Part shown: positions 24,515-35,000 of the stretch, one piece after another | How positions within the stretch are numbered: the stretch's first letter is position 1 | Layout of the letters: every line of letters starts with the position of its first letter | DNA from: Oscillospiraceae bacterium | Lineage (GTDB): Bacteria; Bacillota; Clostridia; Oscillospirales; Acutalibacteraceae | Direction: 5' to 3' | Assembly: GCA_015066015.1 (NCBI GenBank) | Contig: SVPE01000014.1 | Location: forward strand, 1-51,566 | DNA: 51,566 bases | Notes under the pieces: generated by a model | Told to the model about the DNA's origin: nothing | The model's input: the letters and a program-made list of their open reading frames with translations, nothing else | Databases searched by the model: none | Translations under genes and position numbers: made by a program

Positions 24515-25809
24515 TAAGCTTTTTTGATTTGCCCGAATATCTGCAGTACACACTGATTTTCTTTAATCTCATTCTGCTTGTAATAAACATCTACTGCGTG
24601 GTGTCCTGTGTTATTTTTGAATTCAAAAAGCACCACATCGTTGTCAACACAGTTCTTACAGCGTTTACCTGTGTGCTGTACTTCACAGCAGTTTCAGCCA
24701 ACTTCAACTATCGCAAAAACCACAGAACAGACGGTTTTGATATTATGCTTATGGGTGAGTATTTTATTCTGATGTCCGTAATTCTTATTGCTCTTTCTGC
24801 TCTTTCTGTTTTTGCTCTTTATGCAGTCTTAAAATGGAAGCGTGAGCATATTACCCCTGCTTCAATCAAAGAGGGACTTGACAGATTGCCTGCAGGTCTT
24901 TGCTATCACAACAAAGACGGTGTGCCGAAGCTCATCAACCACAGAATGGATAATCTTTGCCGCTTTATTACAGGTGAGCCACTCTTTGATGCAAATGAAT
25001 TCTGGAGAAAGCTGCAAAAGGGAGAAGTCTTACCTGATAACATCCCACAGCAGACCGGTGAAAATCCTATTGTTACAGTGATGGGAAACACAACCCTCAG
25101 CTTTACCAAAATCGAAAGAGAAATCGGCGGTGAAAAGCTCTTTGAAATCCGTGCTACCGATATAACACAAAAGTTTGCACTCAGCAACAAGCTTCGCAGA
25201 TCCAATAACGAGCTTCGTGAGCTCAACAGGCGACTTCAGGAGTACGGTGAAAATGTGTATGACATTACCCGTGAAAGAGAAATACTTACGGCTAAGGTCA
25301 ACATTCACGATATGCTGGGCAGGGCTCAGCTTATAACGAAGAGATATATTGAAAATGCTGGGTCTGATATAACAAAAGATGAGCTTATTGGTATATGGAA
25401 CGGTACACTGTATCTTTTCGACGGAGGGTTTGCCGATGCCAAAGATGATATAAGCTTAGACGAGCTTTATGATGCAGCCAAAATTATGGGTATCAGACTT
25501 ATAATTGATGGCAAGGTGCCGAAAGACAAGAGACTGCTCAGGTTTATAATGAGCGGTGCAAGAGAAAGTCTTACCAATGCTCTGCACCACGCAAAAGCAA
25601 GTGAGCTGAGAGTCAGACTTAACGGTAAAAATTCTTTTTTTGTTATAGAATTTACTAACGACGGTTTGCAGCCGACTGAAGAAATCTCCGAGGGCGGAGG
25701 TCTTTCGTCACTTCGTCAGGCTGTTGAAGCTGCAGGCGGAATAATGGAAACCGATATTTATCCGAATTTCGCATTAAGATTAAAAATTCCATCAAAGGAG
25801 GCATATTAA
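24511..25809 (+). CDS. Sensor histidine kinase (HisKA_3/HATPase type)
   Basis: The protein has 432 residues with three hydrophobic segments (about 12-36, 45-63, 84-108) and a PAS-like region (about 120-220) including KLFEIRATDIT. A coiled coil (225-262) leads to NIHDMLGR with the likely phospho-acceptor H266. The HATPase part shows the N-box ARESLTNALHHAKA (N356) and the G-box EGGGLSSL. This arrangement is that of NarX/DesK-like kinases, which partner NarL-type regulators. The ATG overlaps the stop of the 7TM gene, and the response regulator starts at the next base after its stop. Confidence 0.85.
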   Translation: MISFFDLPEYLQYTLIFFNLILLVINIYCVVSCVIFEFKKHHIVVNTVLTAFTCVLYFTAVSANFNYRKNHRTDGFDIMLMGEYFILMSVILIALSALSVFALYAVLKWKREHITPASIKEGLDRLPAGLCYHNKDGVPKLINHRMDNLCRFITGEPLFDANEFWRKLQKGEVLPDNIPQQTGENPIVTVMGNTTLSFTKIEREIGGEKLFEIRATDITQKFALSNKLRRSNNELRELNRRLQEYGENVYDITREREILTAKVNIHDMLGRAQLITKRYIENAGSDITKDELIGIWNGTLYLFDGGFADAKDDISLDELYDAAKIMGIRLIIDGKVPKDKRLLRFIMSGARESLTNALHHAKASELRVRLNGKNSFFVIEFTNDGLQPTEEISEGGGLSSLRQAVEAAGGIMETDIYPNFALRLKIPSKEAY

Positions 25810-26439
25810 ATGTATAATGTAATGGTCGTTGAAGATCAGGCTATGCCGAGACAGCTTTTTGAAGCTTTTATTTCAATGAGTGATAAATATAAGCTTGTTC
25901 ATTCAATAAAGAATGCCGATATGGCAGACATATACAGCGATCAGTCGCAGATTGACCTGATACTTATGGATGTATGCACCGAGCTTAACTCAAACGGCCT
26001 TGATGCCGCAGAAAGAATCAAGCAGAAGCACCCTAACATAAAAATAATAATTGTAACTTCTATGCCTGAGGTCTCTTATCTTGAAAGAGCGAGAAAAATC
26101 GGCGTTGATTCCTTCTGGTATAAGGAGGTCAGCGAGGAGCCGATTTTAGAGCTTATGGACAGAACAATGGCAGGTGAGAGTGTTTACCCCGATAAAACAC
26201 CTACGGTCAGCTTCGGCAACATTAAAAGCACAGACCTTTCCGAGCGCGAAATTGCAGTTCTCAGAGAGGTGATTCTCGGCTATACAAATGCTGAAATTGC
26301 CGAAAGACTCAGTATTTCACAGTACACCGTAAGAGATTATATTCAGGTAATTATGGAAAAAACGGGATACCGTACAAGGACGGAGCTTGCCGTTAAAGCC
26401 AGAGAAAGCGGAATAATAATTCCGGATAAAAAGAACTGA
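25810..26439 (+). CDS. NarL/LuxR-family response regulator
   Basis: The protein has 209 residues. The receiver domain has the acidic pair E8/D9, phospho-acceptor D54 in ILMDV, the T in IVTSMP and K in FWYKE. The LuxR-type HTH (about 140-200) reads LSEREIAVLREVILGYTNAE, then IAERLSISQYTVRDYIQVIM. It follows the kinase without a gap. NarL-type dimers bind 7-2-7 inverted repeats; exactly such a repeat (CCCTACA-N2-TGTAGGG) occurs at four promoters downstream, each centred near -42. I infer that this protein activates those promoters. Confidence 0.9.
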   Translation: MYNVMVVEDQAMPRQLFEAFISMSDKYKLVHSIKNADMADIYSDQSQIDLILMDVCTELNSNGLDAAERIKQKHPNIKIIIVTSMPEVSYLERARKIGVDSFWYKEVSEEPILELMDRTMAGESVYPDKTPTVSFGNIKSTDLSEREIAVLREVILGYTNAEIAERLSISQYTVRDYIQVIMEKTGYRTRTELAVKARESGIIIPDKKN

Positions 26440-26454
26440 ATTAAGTATTTGTAT

Positions 26455-26484
26455 AAAATCACCGATTTTTGTCGGTGATTTTTT
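26455..26484 (+). terminator. Terminator of the sensor-kinase-regulator operon
   Basis: AAAATCACCGA (26455-26465) pairs with TCGGTGATTTT, which continues as TTTTTT (26472-26484). Confidence 0.85.
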
Positions 26485-26492
26485 ATATCTGC

Positions 26493-26538
26493 ACCCTACA
26501 TCTGTAGGGTGACTTGCGGATGCATCATATTGTAAAAT
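26493..26538 (+). promoter_or_regulatory. Regulon promoter 1: 7-2-7 palindrome plus -10
   Basis: ACCCTACA-TC-TGTAGGGT (26493-26510) is a perfect palindrome with a 2-bp centre. TAAAAT (26533-26538) lies 23 nt after the 7-mer half-site. There is no good -35 box, as expected for a promoter that needs an activator bound near -42. It drives the HEAT-repeat lipoprotein gene. Confidence 0.8.
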
Positions 26539-26586
26539 GACATTGTGTAAGCTTGTCTTACAAATTGACGATAAAGGAGAATTATT

Positions 26587-27810
26587 ATGAAAAAAATCAT
26601 AGCACTTTTACTTGCAGTTCTTATGCTCGTTACCCTTGCTGCCTGCGGCGGAGGCGGAGGAGAGGACGGCACAACAGAGCCTGTCACGGAGGATTCCACA
26701 ACAGAAGCTCCCGTAGCCGGCGAAATTCACGGAATCAAGCTTGAAGAGTATGCCGGAATGACAGGGGAAGACCTTGTTGCAAAGCTCGTTAAGGACAGAG
26801 CAGCCCTCACAGCAGAGGAGTATGTTGCAATTATTGACACCATTGAATTTGCTGAGATTGATGACAGATGCAACTTTGTTGAAAATGCAACTGATGACGC
26901 TCTGAAGCTTCTCAAGAATGAAAAGGCAACACTTCCCAGGGTGCTTGATTGTGCTGAAGCTGTTCTTGCAAATGAATCAGCCAAGGTAAGAGCTTACTAT
27001 TATCAGCAGCTTAACAATCATAATTTTGATGAAAGTGTATCGGCTTATACCCCTATTCTTACAAAGATTCTTTCTGAAAAAGAGTCCATTGCAATTTATC
27101 AGGCACTGCGTTTTGCAGCACGTAATTTCGCTGAGGAAAAAACCTTTATTGACTTTGTAATTTCACTCAGCGATTCAACTGATGCAAATATCAGAAGAGT
27201 TGTTCCTTATGCAGTTCAGTATATCCGCACAGATGACACAGAGCCTCTTGCTCAGATGATGTTCAAGCTGATTGAGGATGAAGACAAGGATGTAAGAAAG
27301 GAAGCTGTTCTTTATTGCTACAAGCTTAAGGATGACAGATTTGTTCCTGTTCTCAAGGAAATCCTTCTGGATGAAACGCAGGCTGACCTTCATGTAAACG
27401 CAGGCGATGCACTCTGCAGAATGTGGTATAACTATCCTGCACACGATTCTCATTCAGAGGCTGCTTATGAGGCAACTATGGAATATTTCAAGGCTGCTTT
27501 TGAGGACACAGGACTTCCCAGCTGGCAGGTAGTAAACAAGATTGCATTAAAGGGTAAAACAAACTTTGACAAGTGGTTTGCCGAGGCTTCATACTTTGAT
27601 GCCGAGGAAGTTGTTGAGATAATGAAAAACATCTTCAACAATGCAGGTAAGGACAGACTTCTCAGAGAGCAGTGCATTAAGGTTGTAGCAACATTTGGCG
27701 ATAAGGCTGACCTTGAAGCTCTTCAGGCAGGTATTGATGCAACTGAAAAAGAATTTGATAAAAATTCATTACAGGACAAGCTTGATTCGGCACTTGCAGA
27801 AAAAAATTAA
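26587..27810 (+). CDS. Secreted lipoprotein with HEAT-like repeats
   Basis: The protein has 407 residues. The signal peptide ends in the lipobox LAAC with C20, so it should be lipid-anchored outside the membrane. A Gly run and a Thr/Glu/Pro-rich linker (about 21-45) follow. From ~60 on, the protein is all helical with HEAT/PBS-lyase-like repeats such as DANIRRVVPYAVQYIR, DKDVRKEAVLYCYKLKDDR and ALCRMW. HEAT arrays usually bind proteins. It is a monocistronic unit under palindrome promoter 1, with a hairpin at its end. A role as extracytoplasmic scaffold or sensor partner for the kinase pair is possible but unproven. Confidence 0.8.
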   Translation: MKKIIALLLAVLMLVTLAACGGGGGEDGTTEPVTEDSTTEAPVAGEIHGIKLEEYAGMTGEDLVAKLVKDRAALTAEEYVAIIDTIEFAEIDDRCNFVENATDDALKLLKNEKATLPRVLDCAEAVLANESAKVRAYYYQQLNNHNFDESVSAYTPILTKILSEKESIAIYQALRFAARNFAEEKTFIDFVISLSDSTDANIRRVVPYAVQYIRTDDTEPLAQMMFKLIEDEDKDVRKEAVLYCYKLKDDRFVPVLKEILLDETQADLHVNAGDALCRMWYNYPAHDSHSEAAYEATMEYFKAAFEDTGLPSWQVVNKIALKGKTNFDKWFAEASYFDAEEVVEIMKNIFNNAGKDRLLREQCIKVVATFGDKADLEALQAGIDATEKEFDKNSLQDKLDSALAEKN

Positions 27811-27837
27811 CCGATCATTTTATTAAAATCGAAATTT

Positions 27838-27874
27838 ACAACAGCACTCCCGTATGCTTCGGGGGTGCTGTTGT
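27838..27874 (+). terminator. Hairpin after the lipoprotein gene
   Basis: ACAACAGCACTCCCG (27838-27852) pairs with CGGGGGTGCTGTTGT (27860-27874). It is very stable but has no T tract after it. Confidence 0.55.
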
Positions 27875-27916
27875 GCAGATTGCCTTAATATTCGATTGTT
27901 TTTTTTACTTTAGAAC

Positions 27917-27960
27917 CCCTACATTTGTAGGGTGCTTTCCGATATATAAAATTATATAAT
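27917..27960 (+). promoter_or_regulatory. Regulon promoter 2: 7-2-7 palindrome plus -10
   Basis: CCCTACA-TT-TGTAGGG (27917-27932), then 22 nt, then TATAAT (27955-27960). It lies 40 nt before the ATG of the first beta-helix/FN3 gene. Confidence 0.85.
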
Positions 27961-28000
27961 TTATATGTCAGAATATATTCATTTCAAGGAGGAATGACAA

Positions 28001-31000
28001 ATGAAAAAATCATTGAAATTTATGGTGACTGCATTGATCGTAATGCTGATTGCCGCATCAGTTTTCACGGTGTCCTATGCAGCCGATAAGGAAACCTATG
28101 TCGGCTCTGTAACTCTGACATCGGATGAATTACTGCGTGCAGGTATGGAGTTTCCGTATTTTTATTCGGGAAACGATGCCAATGCCTATATGGAAAAGCA
28201 GTGGTATAAGTCAGCAGTTAATTCAAAAGACCTGTCTTATTATACCAAGTGTGACACAAACATTATTGAAGAGGGGTATAACTACATATACAGTGTTGCT
28301 GTAACTCCGATGTGGCAGAAATACTTTGACAGCAGCACAAGCTTTAAGCTTGTTATCCCCAACAGGACCTATCAGCCTATTTATAAGAGCGAATATGATG
28401 TGAAAGACTCACGTCTTAATGACGGATATACCCTTCGCTTCTTTATCAGCAAGGATGATATCGGCTGCACCTCTGTGCGTACGGTTGACGAGCTTCGCAC
28501 CGCACTTGGTTCAGAGGATAACCTGAATATCCGCATCAATGCTGATATTAAATATGAAATTCCCCGTGGTGGAAAGAGCTTTGAGACAATTACGGTCAAC
28601 AAAACAAAAACTCTCGACCTTAACGGACACAGCGTTGAGGTTATTGATAAGACTAATGTTGACAAAAGCTCAGATTTTACATGCACTTCAGATGAGGTTA
28701 TGTTCAGAGTAGCTTCAGGTGCCGAGCTGACAGTTGACGATACTGTCGGTGATGGTAGCATCCGTTTTAACGGGGACATGATAGACGTGCATATGTGGGC
28801 ACTTCTTTTCTGGGATCACAGCTTTTATAATAATTATGCTACAAGAAATATATTCTATATTAACGGCGGTAAGCTCACCGTTAACGGCGGCTCATTCTAC
28901 GCCGGCAGTGCAAAGGAGCAGTATCTTCAGGATAAGGTGGTTTATGCTCATCAGATAGTAGCAGGTACACCGTTCGTTGTTGCTACAGGTGAAGCCGTAA
29001 TCAATGACGGACATTTTGAGGGTTATTCTGTTGTTGAAGCAGGTCCGGGTATGGCTAACACGATATTTGTTAGCGATAAAGCAAAAGCAACCATCAACGG
29101 CGGTTACTTCAAGCTTATGGGTACAGGTCACGCGGTTATCGGTATACCCAAAATAAACGGCGGTACCTTTGTTGCCGAAACCTATGATCACATCCGTACA
29201 TTACAGACATCCTCAACAGGCAACAGCTATACTGACGGTAAAATCGGTAAGTACAACATTCACGATGATTCCTGGCACGAATCCTTTGTTGATGTTTATG
29301 AAGGAACAAAGTTTATTGAATACAACCAGGGCTACGGCTTTTCAAGATATACCGGTACAGATGAGATCAGGTTTGTTAAGCAGACGGTAAGCGGCGGCAT
29401 AAACTTCACATCAGGCGTCGCTGTAGGGAAGCCTATTACTGTAACTCTTACGGGAAATATAGCAGAAATATATAAGAATAATCCCGGAGCAGTAAGCTTT
29501 GAATGGATGAGTGCTCAGGCAGGCACAAGCAGATGGATCAGCGAAGAGGAAACTACAAAGGATTTTACACCAACAGCTTATCACAACGGCAGAGATCTTC
29601 GCCTTGCTATAACCGTTGACGGAATGAACGGTAAGCTTTATTCCTCAAGAGTAAGAGTAACAAAGCAGAGCCAGGACTTCGGCGCACCCCCAATAAAGGC
29701 AGGTGCAGAGGTTAATTATGCGAATGCACAGATAACAATATCCGATTACTCATCGGCACAGGAATATGTGCTTACGGAAAGTGCAGCCACTCCTGATTGG
29801 GAAACTGCATTAAGACCGGATGACGGCGGCGTGTTCAGAAATCTTACAAAGGAAAAGATTTATTATATTCACACACGCTATAAGGAAACTGATGAAAAAG
29901 CGGCAGGCACAAAGGTGGTTTACACCGTTGCCGACCTGAGAGAGCAGGTTTATCTTACAGGCATTGAGCTTGTAGCTGAAAAGGTTTATGCGGCTGCAAA
30001 CACTTATGTTAAAATCACTGCAAAGCCCATTCCCGCAAACGCAATCAATTTTGAAGGTATTCTCGGCAGTAAGTGGATACTCAACAGCGGAACAGGCTCA
30101 ACTGCAAAGCTTTATGCAACCCTCAGGGGTATGGCTATCAATCCTGATTCCTATTATAAATCAGTTTATCTTTACGGTACTCAGGCAGAAACAGTAAATG
30201 TTTCCGCTGAAATGACAATCGGTTACAACAATGTTGTAAGAGATACCGTTACCGTTGAAAGAGCTGACCAGAATGGCAGATATGCTTTTTCCAATAGCGA
30301 AATTTCCTACAGACCTGACTTTAACGGAACAAGCCATGTCACTCTCAACAGAGGTACAAGTGCTGTTGTGTCACTTGTGAATAATGACTCAGGCAGGGGC
30401 GACAAGCCTATTGATGAAGTAACTTGGTCAAAAAACGGCGGCGATACACTCGTTGGTATTTCCTTCAATAGAATTGAAGGCACCAATCAGGTGCTTGTCA
30501 AGGCAAGCGATACCTGCACAACCGGTACTGAACGCTTCAACTGCGTTGTAAACGGTGTGACAATGATTAACAAGCTTGTTGTTAAGGTTGTTGATGCTGA
30601 AATCCCTGCAGAAAGTATTTCTCTCGATAAGCTTTCACTCGCTCTTAAGAAGGGCGAAGGCGAGGACCTTTACGCAAAGGTGCTTCCCGTTAACTCAACA
30701 GACAATGTTGTATGGACCAGCTCAAATACAGCCGTTGCTACGGTAAGTGGCGGCAGAGTAACTGCAAAGACAGCAGGCACAGCCGACATCACCGCACAGG
30801 CAGGTGACTTTGTAACAGTTTGTAAGGTTACCGTAAGCGATAAGGCTGACGAATATGCCGTTAATGTAACCTTCGGTACTGCAAGCAAAGTCTTTGCTGC
30901 AAAGGGAACAAAGGTTACAATCAAGGCCGATAAAGCTCCCGAAAACTGTGCTTTTGACAAGTGGTATGCAAGCGGAGTGACTCTTTCAAATCCCACCGCC

Positions 31001-31873
31001 GCAGAAACCACCTTCACAATGCCGGCTAAGGATGTTTCACTTACAGCATCGTACAAGGTTGTAACTCTCGGCAAGCCCAAGACTGTCACAGCAATTCAGA
31101 ATACATCTGCAATCAAGCTTACATGGAATGCAGTTCCCGGTGCAGCAGGATATAAAGTTTACCAGAAGGTTGGTGAAGGCTGGAAGGCTCTCGGCAACAC
31201 AACAAAGACAACCGCAACCCTTACAAAGCTTAAGGCGGGTACAAAATATACATACGCAATCCGCGCCGGTTGGATAAAAGACGGTGCAGTACAGTGGGCT
31301 ACAGGATATACAGTGATTAACACCGCAACACAGGCAGTAAAGCCCGCAAAGGTTGCAGCAGCCCAGAACACAAGCGCAATCAAGCTTGCCTGGACAGCCT
31401 GCCCCGGTGCAACAGGCTACAGAATTTACTACAAGGTCGGTAACGAGTGGAAGGTGTCCGTAAGCACTACATCTGCAACAAGCCATACATACACAAACCT
31501 CAAGCCCGGTGCAAAGTATACCTTTGCAATCAGACCCTACATCCTTGTTGACGGCGTTGTTATCTGGTCAGATTATGTAGAATTCACAACTGCAACAAAG
31601 CCTGCAGCTCCTGTGGCAAAGGCTTCTTCACCCTCAAAGGGCAAGATAACACTTACATATAACGCAGTAAACGGCGCAGACGGCTATCAGGTATATTATT
31701 CCGAAAACGGAGGAGCCTACAAGCTTTACAAGGTTTATACTGCAGCCGGAACACTTAACTTTGCAAATCTCAAGTCAGGCACAAAATACACCTTTGCAGT
31801 AAGAGCAGGTATCAGAACAAGCGGCGGTAATATTTACGGAGGATTCAATCCTGTAACTGTTACTGTTAAATAA
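28001..31873 (+). CDS. Large secreted protein: beta-helix region, BIG2, repeat domain, three FN3
   Basis: The protein has 1290 residues. The signal peptide is ~1-28 (cleavage near SYA-A). Residues ~180-400 have parallel beta-helix-like turns (TLDLNGHSVEV, GGKLTVNGGSFYAG, KATINGGYF, INGGTF). Residues ~865-945 form a BIG2 Ig-like domain (SISLDKLSLALKKGEG, VVWTSSNTAVATV). Next is a bacterial repeat domain with FDKWYASG and MPAKDVSLTASY. Three FN3-like domains (about 1025-1290) end the protein without an LPxTG or other visible anchor. Proteins of this build bind or display at the cell surface; no catalytic residues are seen. AAGGAGG precedes the ATG. The last ~270 codons and the downstream region are duplicated in the next gene. 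Confidence 0.8.
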   Translation: MKKSLKFMVTALIVMLIAASVFTVSYAADKETYVGSVTLTSDELLRAGMEFPYFYSGNDANAYMEKQWYKSAVNSKDLSYYTKCDTNIIEEGYNYIYSVAVTPMWQKYFDSSTSFKLVIPNRTYQPIYKSEYDVKDSRLNDGYTLRFFISKDDIGCTSVRTVDELRTALGSEDNLNIRINADIKYEIPRGGKSFETITVNKTKTLDLNGHSVEVIDKTNVDKSSDFTCTSDEVMFRVASGAELTVDDTVGDGSIRFNGDMIDVHMWALLFWDHSFYNNYATRNIFYINGGKLTVNGGSFYAGSAKEQYLQDKVVYAHQIVAGTPFVVATGEAVINDGHFEGYSVVEAGPGMANTIFVSDKAKATINGGYFKLMGTGHAVIGIPKINGGTFVAETYDHIRTLQTSSTGNSYTDGKIGKYNIHDDSWHESFVDVYEGTKFIEYNQGYGFSRYTGTDEIRFVKQTVSGGINFTSGVAVGKPITVTLTGNIAEIYKNNPGAVSFEWMSAQAGTSRWISEEETTKDFTPTAYHNGRDLRLAITVDGMNGKLYSSRVRVTKQSQDFGAPPIKAGAEVNYANAQITISDYSSAQEYVLTESAATPDWETALRPDDGGVFRNLTKEKIYYIHTRYKETDEKAAGTKVVYTVADLREQVYLTGIELVAEKVYAAANTYVKITAKPIPANAINFEGILGSKWILNSGTGSTAKLYATLRGMAINPDSYYKSVYLYGTQAETVNVSAEMTIGYNNVVRDTVTVERADQNGRYAFSNSEISYRPDFNGTSHVTLNRGTSAVVSLVNNDSGRGDKPIDEVTWSKNGGDTLVGISFNRIEGTNQVLVKASDTCTTGTERFNCVVNGVTMINKLVVKVVDAEIPAESISLDKLSLALKKGEGEDLYAKVLPVNSTDNVVWTSSNTAVATVSGGRVTAKTAGTADITAQAGDFVTVCKVTVSDKADEYAVNVTFGTASKVFAAKGTKVTIKADKAPENCAFDKWYASGVTLSNPTAAETTFTMPAKDVSLTASYKVVTLGKPKTVTAIQNTSAIKLTWNAVPGAAGYKVYQKVGEGWKALGNTTKTTATLTKLKAGTKYTYAIRAGWIKDGAVQWATGYTVINTATQAVKPAKVAAAQNTSAIKLAWTACPGATGYRIYYKVGNEWKVSVSTTSATSHTYTNLKPGAKYTFAIRPYILVDGVVIWSDYVEFTTATKPAAPVAKASSPSKGKITLTYNAVNGADGYQVYYSENGGAYKLYKVYTAAGTLNFANLKSGTKYTFAVRAGIRTSGGNIYGGFNPVTVTVK

Positions 31874-31995
31874 AAATATTTTCTAAAAAGGGGATACTTC
31901 TTATGAGGTGTCCCTTTTGTGCATTTTGTACTGTTTTAATTTTGGCTTTTCTATGTGATACCCCTACATTTGTAGGGTGTATTATTTTTTGCTCT
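31543..31995 (+). repeat. Duplicated FN3 3' end, terminator and promoter (copy 1)
   Basis: From the last FN3 domains through the stop, the AAAAGGG hairpin, a shared TTTTGTGCATTTTGTACTG stretch and the CCCTACA palindrome, this segment is nearly identical to 35080-35525. Similarity at lower identity begins about 31045 versus 34585. Silent differences are few, which points to recent duplication or gene conversion. Confidence 0.8.
31886..31918 (+). terminator. Terminator of the first FN3 gene
   Basis: AAAAGGGGATAC (31886-31897) pairs with GTGTCCCTTTT (31908-31918), then TGTG. Confidence 0.7.
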
Positions 31996-32005
31996 ATTGT
32001 ATAAT
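31962..32005 (+). promoter_or_regulatory. Regulon promoter 3: 7-2-7 palindrome plus -10
   Basis: CCCTACA-TT-TGTAGGG (31962-31977), 22 nt, TATAAT (32000-32005). It lies about 59 nt before the ATG at 32064. Confidence 0.85.
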
Positions 32006-32063
32006 TTCATTGTGGTGTATTGCAGACTACAAATAGAAAGTGTGTTTCCAAGGAGGAACAAAA

Positions 32064-35000
32064 ATGAAACAGATAAAGAAACTGCTTACATTTATGCTTG
32101 TTGTAACAGGCATAATAGCAATGCTTGTGTTCACTTCATCAGCAGTATATGAGGTAGACACATGGGATGAGCTTGAAATTGCTCTTGAAAATCCCGGCAC
32201 AGCAGATATTGTTTTAACGGGCAATATCATCCGGACTGTAGAAAACGTTTTTGATTCTGTCAGTGTTAAGGGCGTCAAAACACTTGACCTTAACGGTCAT
32301 ACCGTTGCGTATTATGATAATGTAGGTAAGAACGATGTTGATTTTACCTCACATTCAAATCACGATACTCTGTTTAACATCGGAAGCTCCGCTGAGCTGA
32401 CAATCAACGATTCAAGCACTACAAAAATAGGCACAATCATTTTTGACGGTTGGCTCGCAAATGCCAGAAGTCTCAAGGTAATTCCCATTCGTGATATTTT
32501 CAGCATCGGCGGTAAGCTTACCGTAAACGGCGGTTACTTCAGCTGCGGTCATGAGGATGATGAATGGGTAACTGCTCTCAGACTTAACGGAAGTCTTTAT
32601 ACCGGTTACGTCAACAAGCAGGTTTACGGTACACCGTTAGTTGTTTGCTACGGCGGTGAGCTTGTAGTAAACGACGGCGGTTTTGGCGGTCGTGGCGGAT
32701 ATTATATCAAAGACAAAACAAATGTCACTAATTATACGGGAGCTGCTGTTTATTGCTCGTACGGGTCAAAGACAACTATCAACGGCGGTTCATTCCTCGG
32801 TATGGGCGGTGCTGATATTTTCTGTGCCGACAGCAGAGCAGAAATAACTGTTAAAAGCGGTACATTCAAAACAAAGGGCATTGATAAAGCGATTGTCAGA
32901 AACAATAATTATGATGCAGGTAATTTAGAAAAGGGTTATATGCATCTGAGAAGCGATATGATTGCTGACGGTATCGAAAAGAAGGTTATTGTAGCCGACG
33001 GTAATGTTTATGCCTATGCTGCCGGTGCAAAGCCCGAAACCTTCGATTGGTCTACAGTAGATACTGTAGTTTACGATGCCATCGGCTTCAAGTCACAGAG
33101 TCCCGCAATGCCTGAGGGTAAGAACGTGGAGTACCTCGGTGAGTGTAATGTAAATTATAACAAGATCATTTCCTTCGAGGAAAAGCCTCTTGACGCCTAT
33201 CTTAAGAAGCTTGGCGTATCAGTGCTGAGCTCACTTGTTGTGCGTAACAGTTCAAATGCCATTGTTTACAGTACACCTGCCGCAGGACTCAAATCCTATA
33301 ATTTTAAAAATGCTGCTCCTGATACATACACAGCAACAGAGCAGATTACTCTTACCTATGGCGGTAAGGTTATATCAAAGCTTGAGCACGTTTTCGTTGT
33401 TGATATGAAAAACTTCTGCTCACATACATATACAACTATTTCAGATACTGCAACCTGCACAGGCTCAGGCATAAAAACAGAGAGATGTACACTGTGCGGT
33501 GATGAAAAGACATCAACGAGCGCTGCTTTAGGTCACCTTTCACTCAGCTCGGACTGGGCATATAATTCCACTCATCATTGGTATTATTGCAGAAGATGTA
33601 ACACTATTCTCACAAAGGATGCACATACATTTGCAAGTGCTTCCAACAGAACCTGTGTACACTGCAGATACAACGACAACTGCGAGTGGGGCAACGCTAT
33701 GGATACAGAACACGACGAAAAGTACCATTGGTGGCCCTGCGATACACACAGTCTTGATGACGAATGTCCCAACAATCATCAGCTTGAAAAAGAGCTTCAT
33801 ACAGTCTGCACTATCGAAAATGCAGGCTCTCTCGAACACGATCCGGAAATCGAATACAGCTGTGTCAACGGCTATGTATGCGACGGCTGCGGCGAATATT
33901 TCGGTGAAACAGGTGAGCATAAGTGGGAGCAGATTCCTGCAAGAGAAGGCGGAATAAAGGTCGCAACCTGCATAACAAGCGGTTATATCAAATACAGATG
34001 CTATTATAACGGAAAATATGACTGCAAGGGTAACAAGATAACCTGCTCCGCAACAAAAACAGTTACAATTCCTGCTCTCGGTCATGATTTTGATTATGAT
34101 GCTCCCGACAGCAACACAGCAACCTGCACAGAAGACGGTTTATATACCTATTCATGCACAAGGGCACGTTGCTCCGTAACAACAACAAAACCCTCGTCAG
34201 CCCTTAATCACAGCTTTGTTGATTGGGTGGTTGAAACTCCGGCAACCTGCACAACTGACGGCTTAAGCACAGCGGCTTGTATCAACGCAGGCTGTACTCA
34301 TAAAGATATAATGCCCATTCCTGCTTTCGGACACAGCTTCGGCTTCCCTGAAACAGTAGTTGCTCCGACTTGTACCGAAAAGGGTAAAAACGTTGCAAAG
34401 TGTACTGCTGAAAACTGTAATGCAACACAGGAAACTGAAATTGAAGTTATTGATCATAGCTTTACCGAGAAAATAATCGATCAGCTTCATCTTGTTTCAC
34501 CTGCAACAACGGAAAGTCCCGCAATTTACAAATATGACTGTGCAGGCTGTGATGCAATCAGCGATACACTTACATTCACTCACGGAGAAAAGCTTACTGC
34601 TCTTGGTAAAACCGATAAAATAACAGCTGTTCAGAATACATCAGCAATCAAGCTTACCTGGACAGCGGTAGACGGTGCGGCAGGCTACAGAGTATATCAG
34701 AAGGTTGGCGAAGGCTGGAAGGCTCTCGGTAATGTAACAGGCACAACTGCTATTATTAATAATCTCACTGCCGGCACAAAGTATAGCTTTGCTGTAAAAG
34801 CAGGAGCAATCGTTGACGGAAGTGTTGTATGGGCAACAGACTATACAACCATTAACACTGCTACACAGGCAATAAAGCCGGTTAAGGTTGCAGCAGCCCA
34901 GAACACAAGTGCAATCAAGCTTGCCTGGACAGCTTGTCCCGGTGCAACAGGCTACAGAATTTACTATAAGTCCGGAAATATATGGAAGGTTTCCGTAAGC

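Noticed and set aside
31037..31486. Cys-rich minus-strand ORF with a paralogue at 34641-35021
   Set aside because: Antisense to the FN3 repeats; the Cys content mirrors GCA/ACA codons and the paralogy reflects the duplicated FN3 DNA.
31537..31553. CCCTACATCC inside the first FN3 gene (also near 35078)
   Set aside because: Only one half of the regulon palindrome is present, it lies within coding sequence and no -10 box follows at the proper distance.
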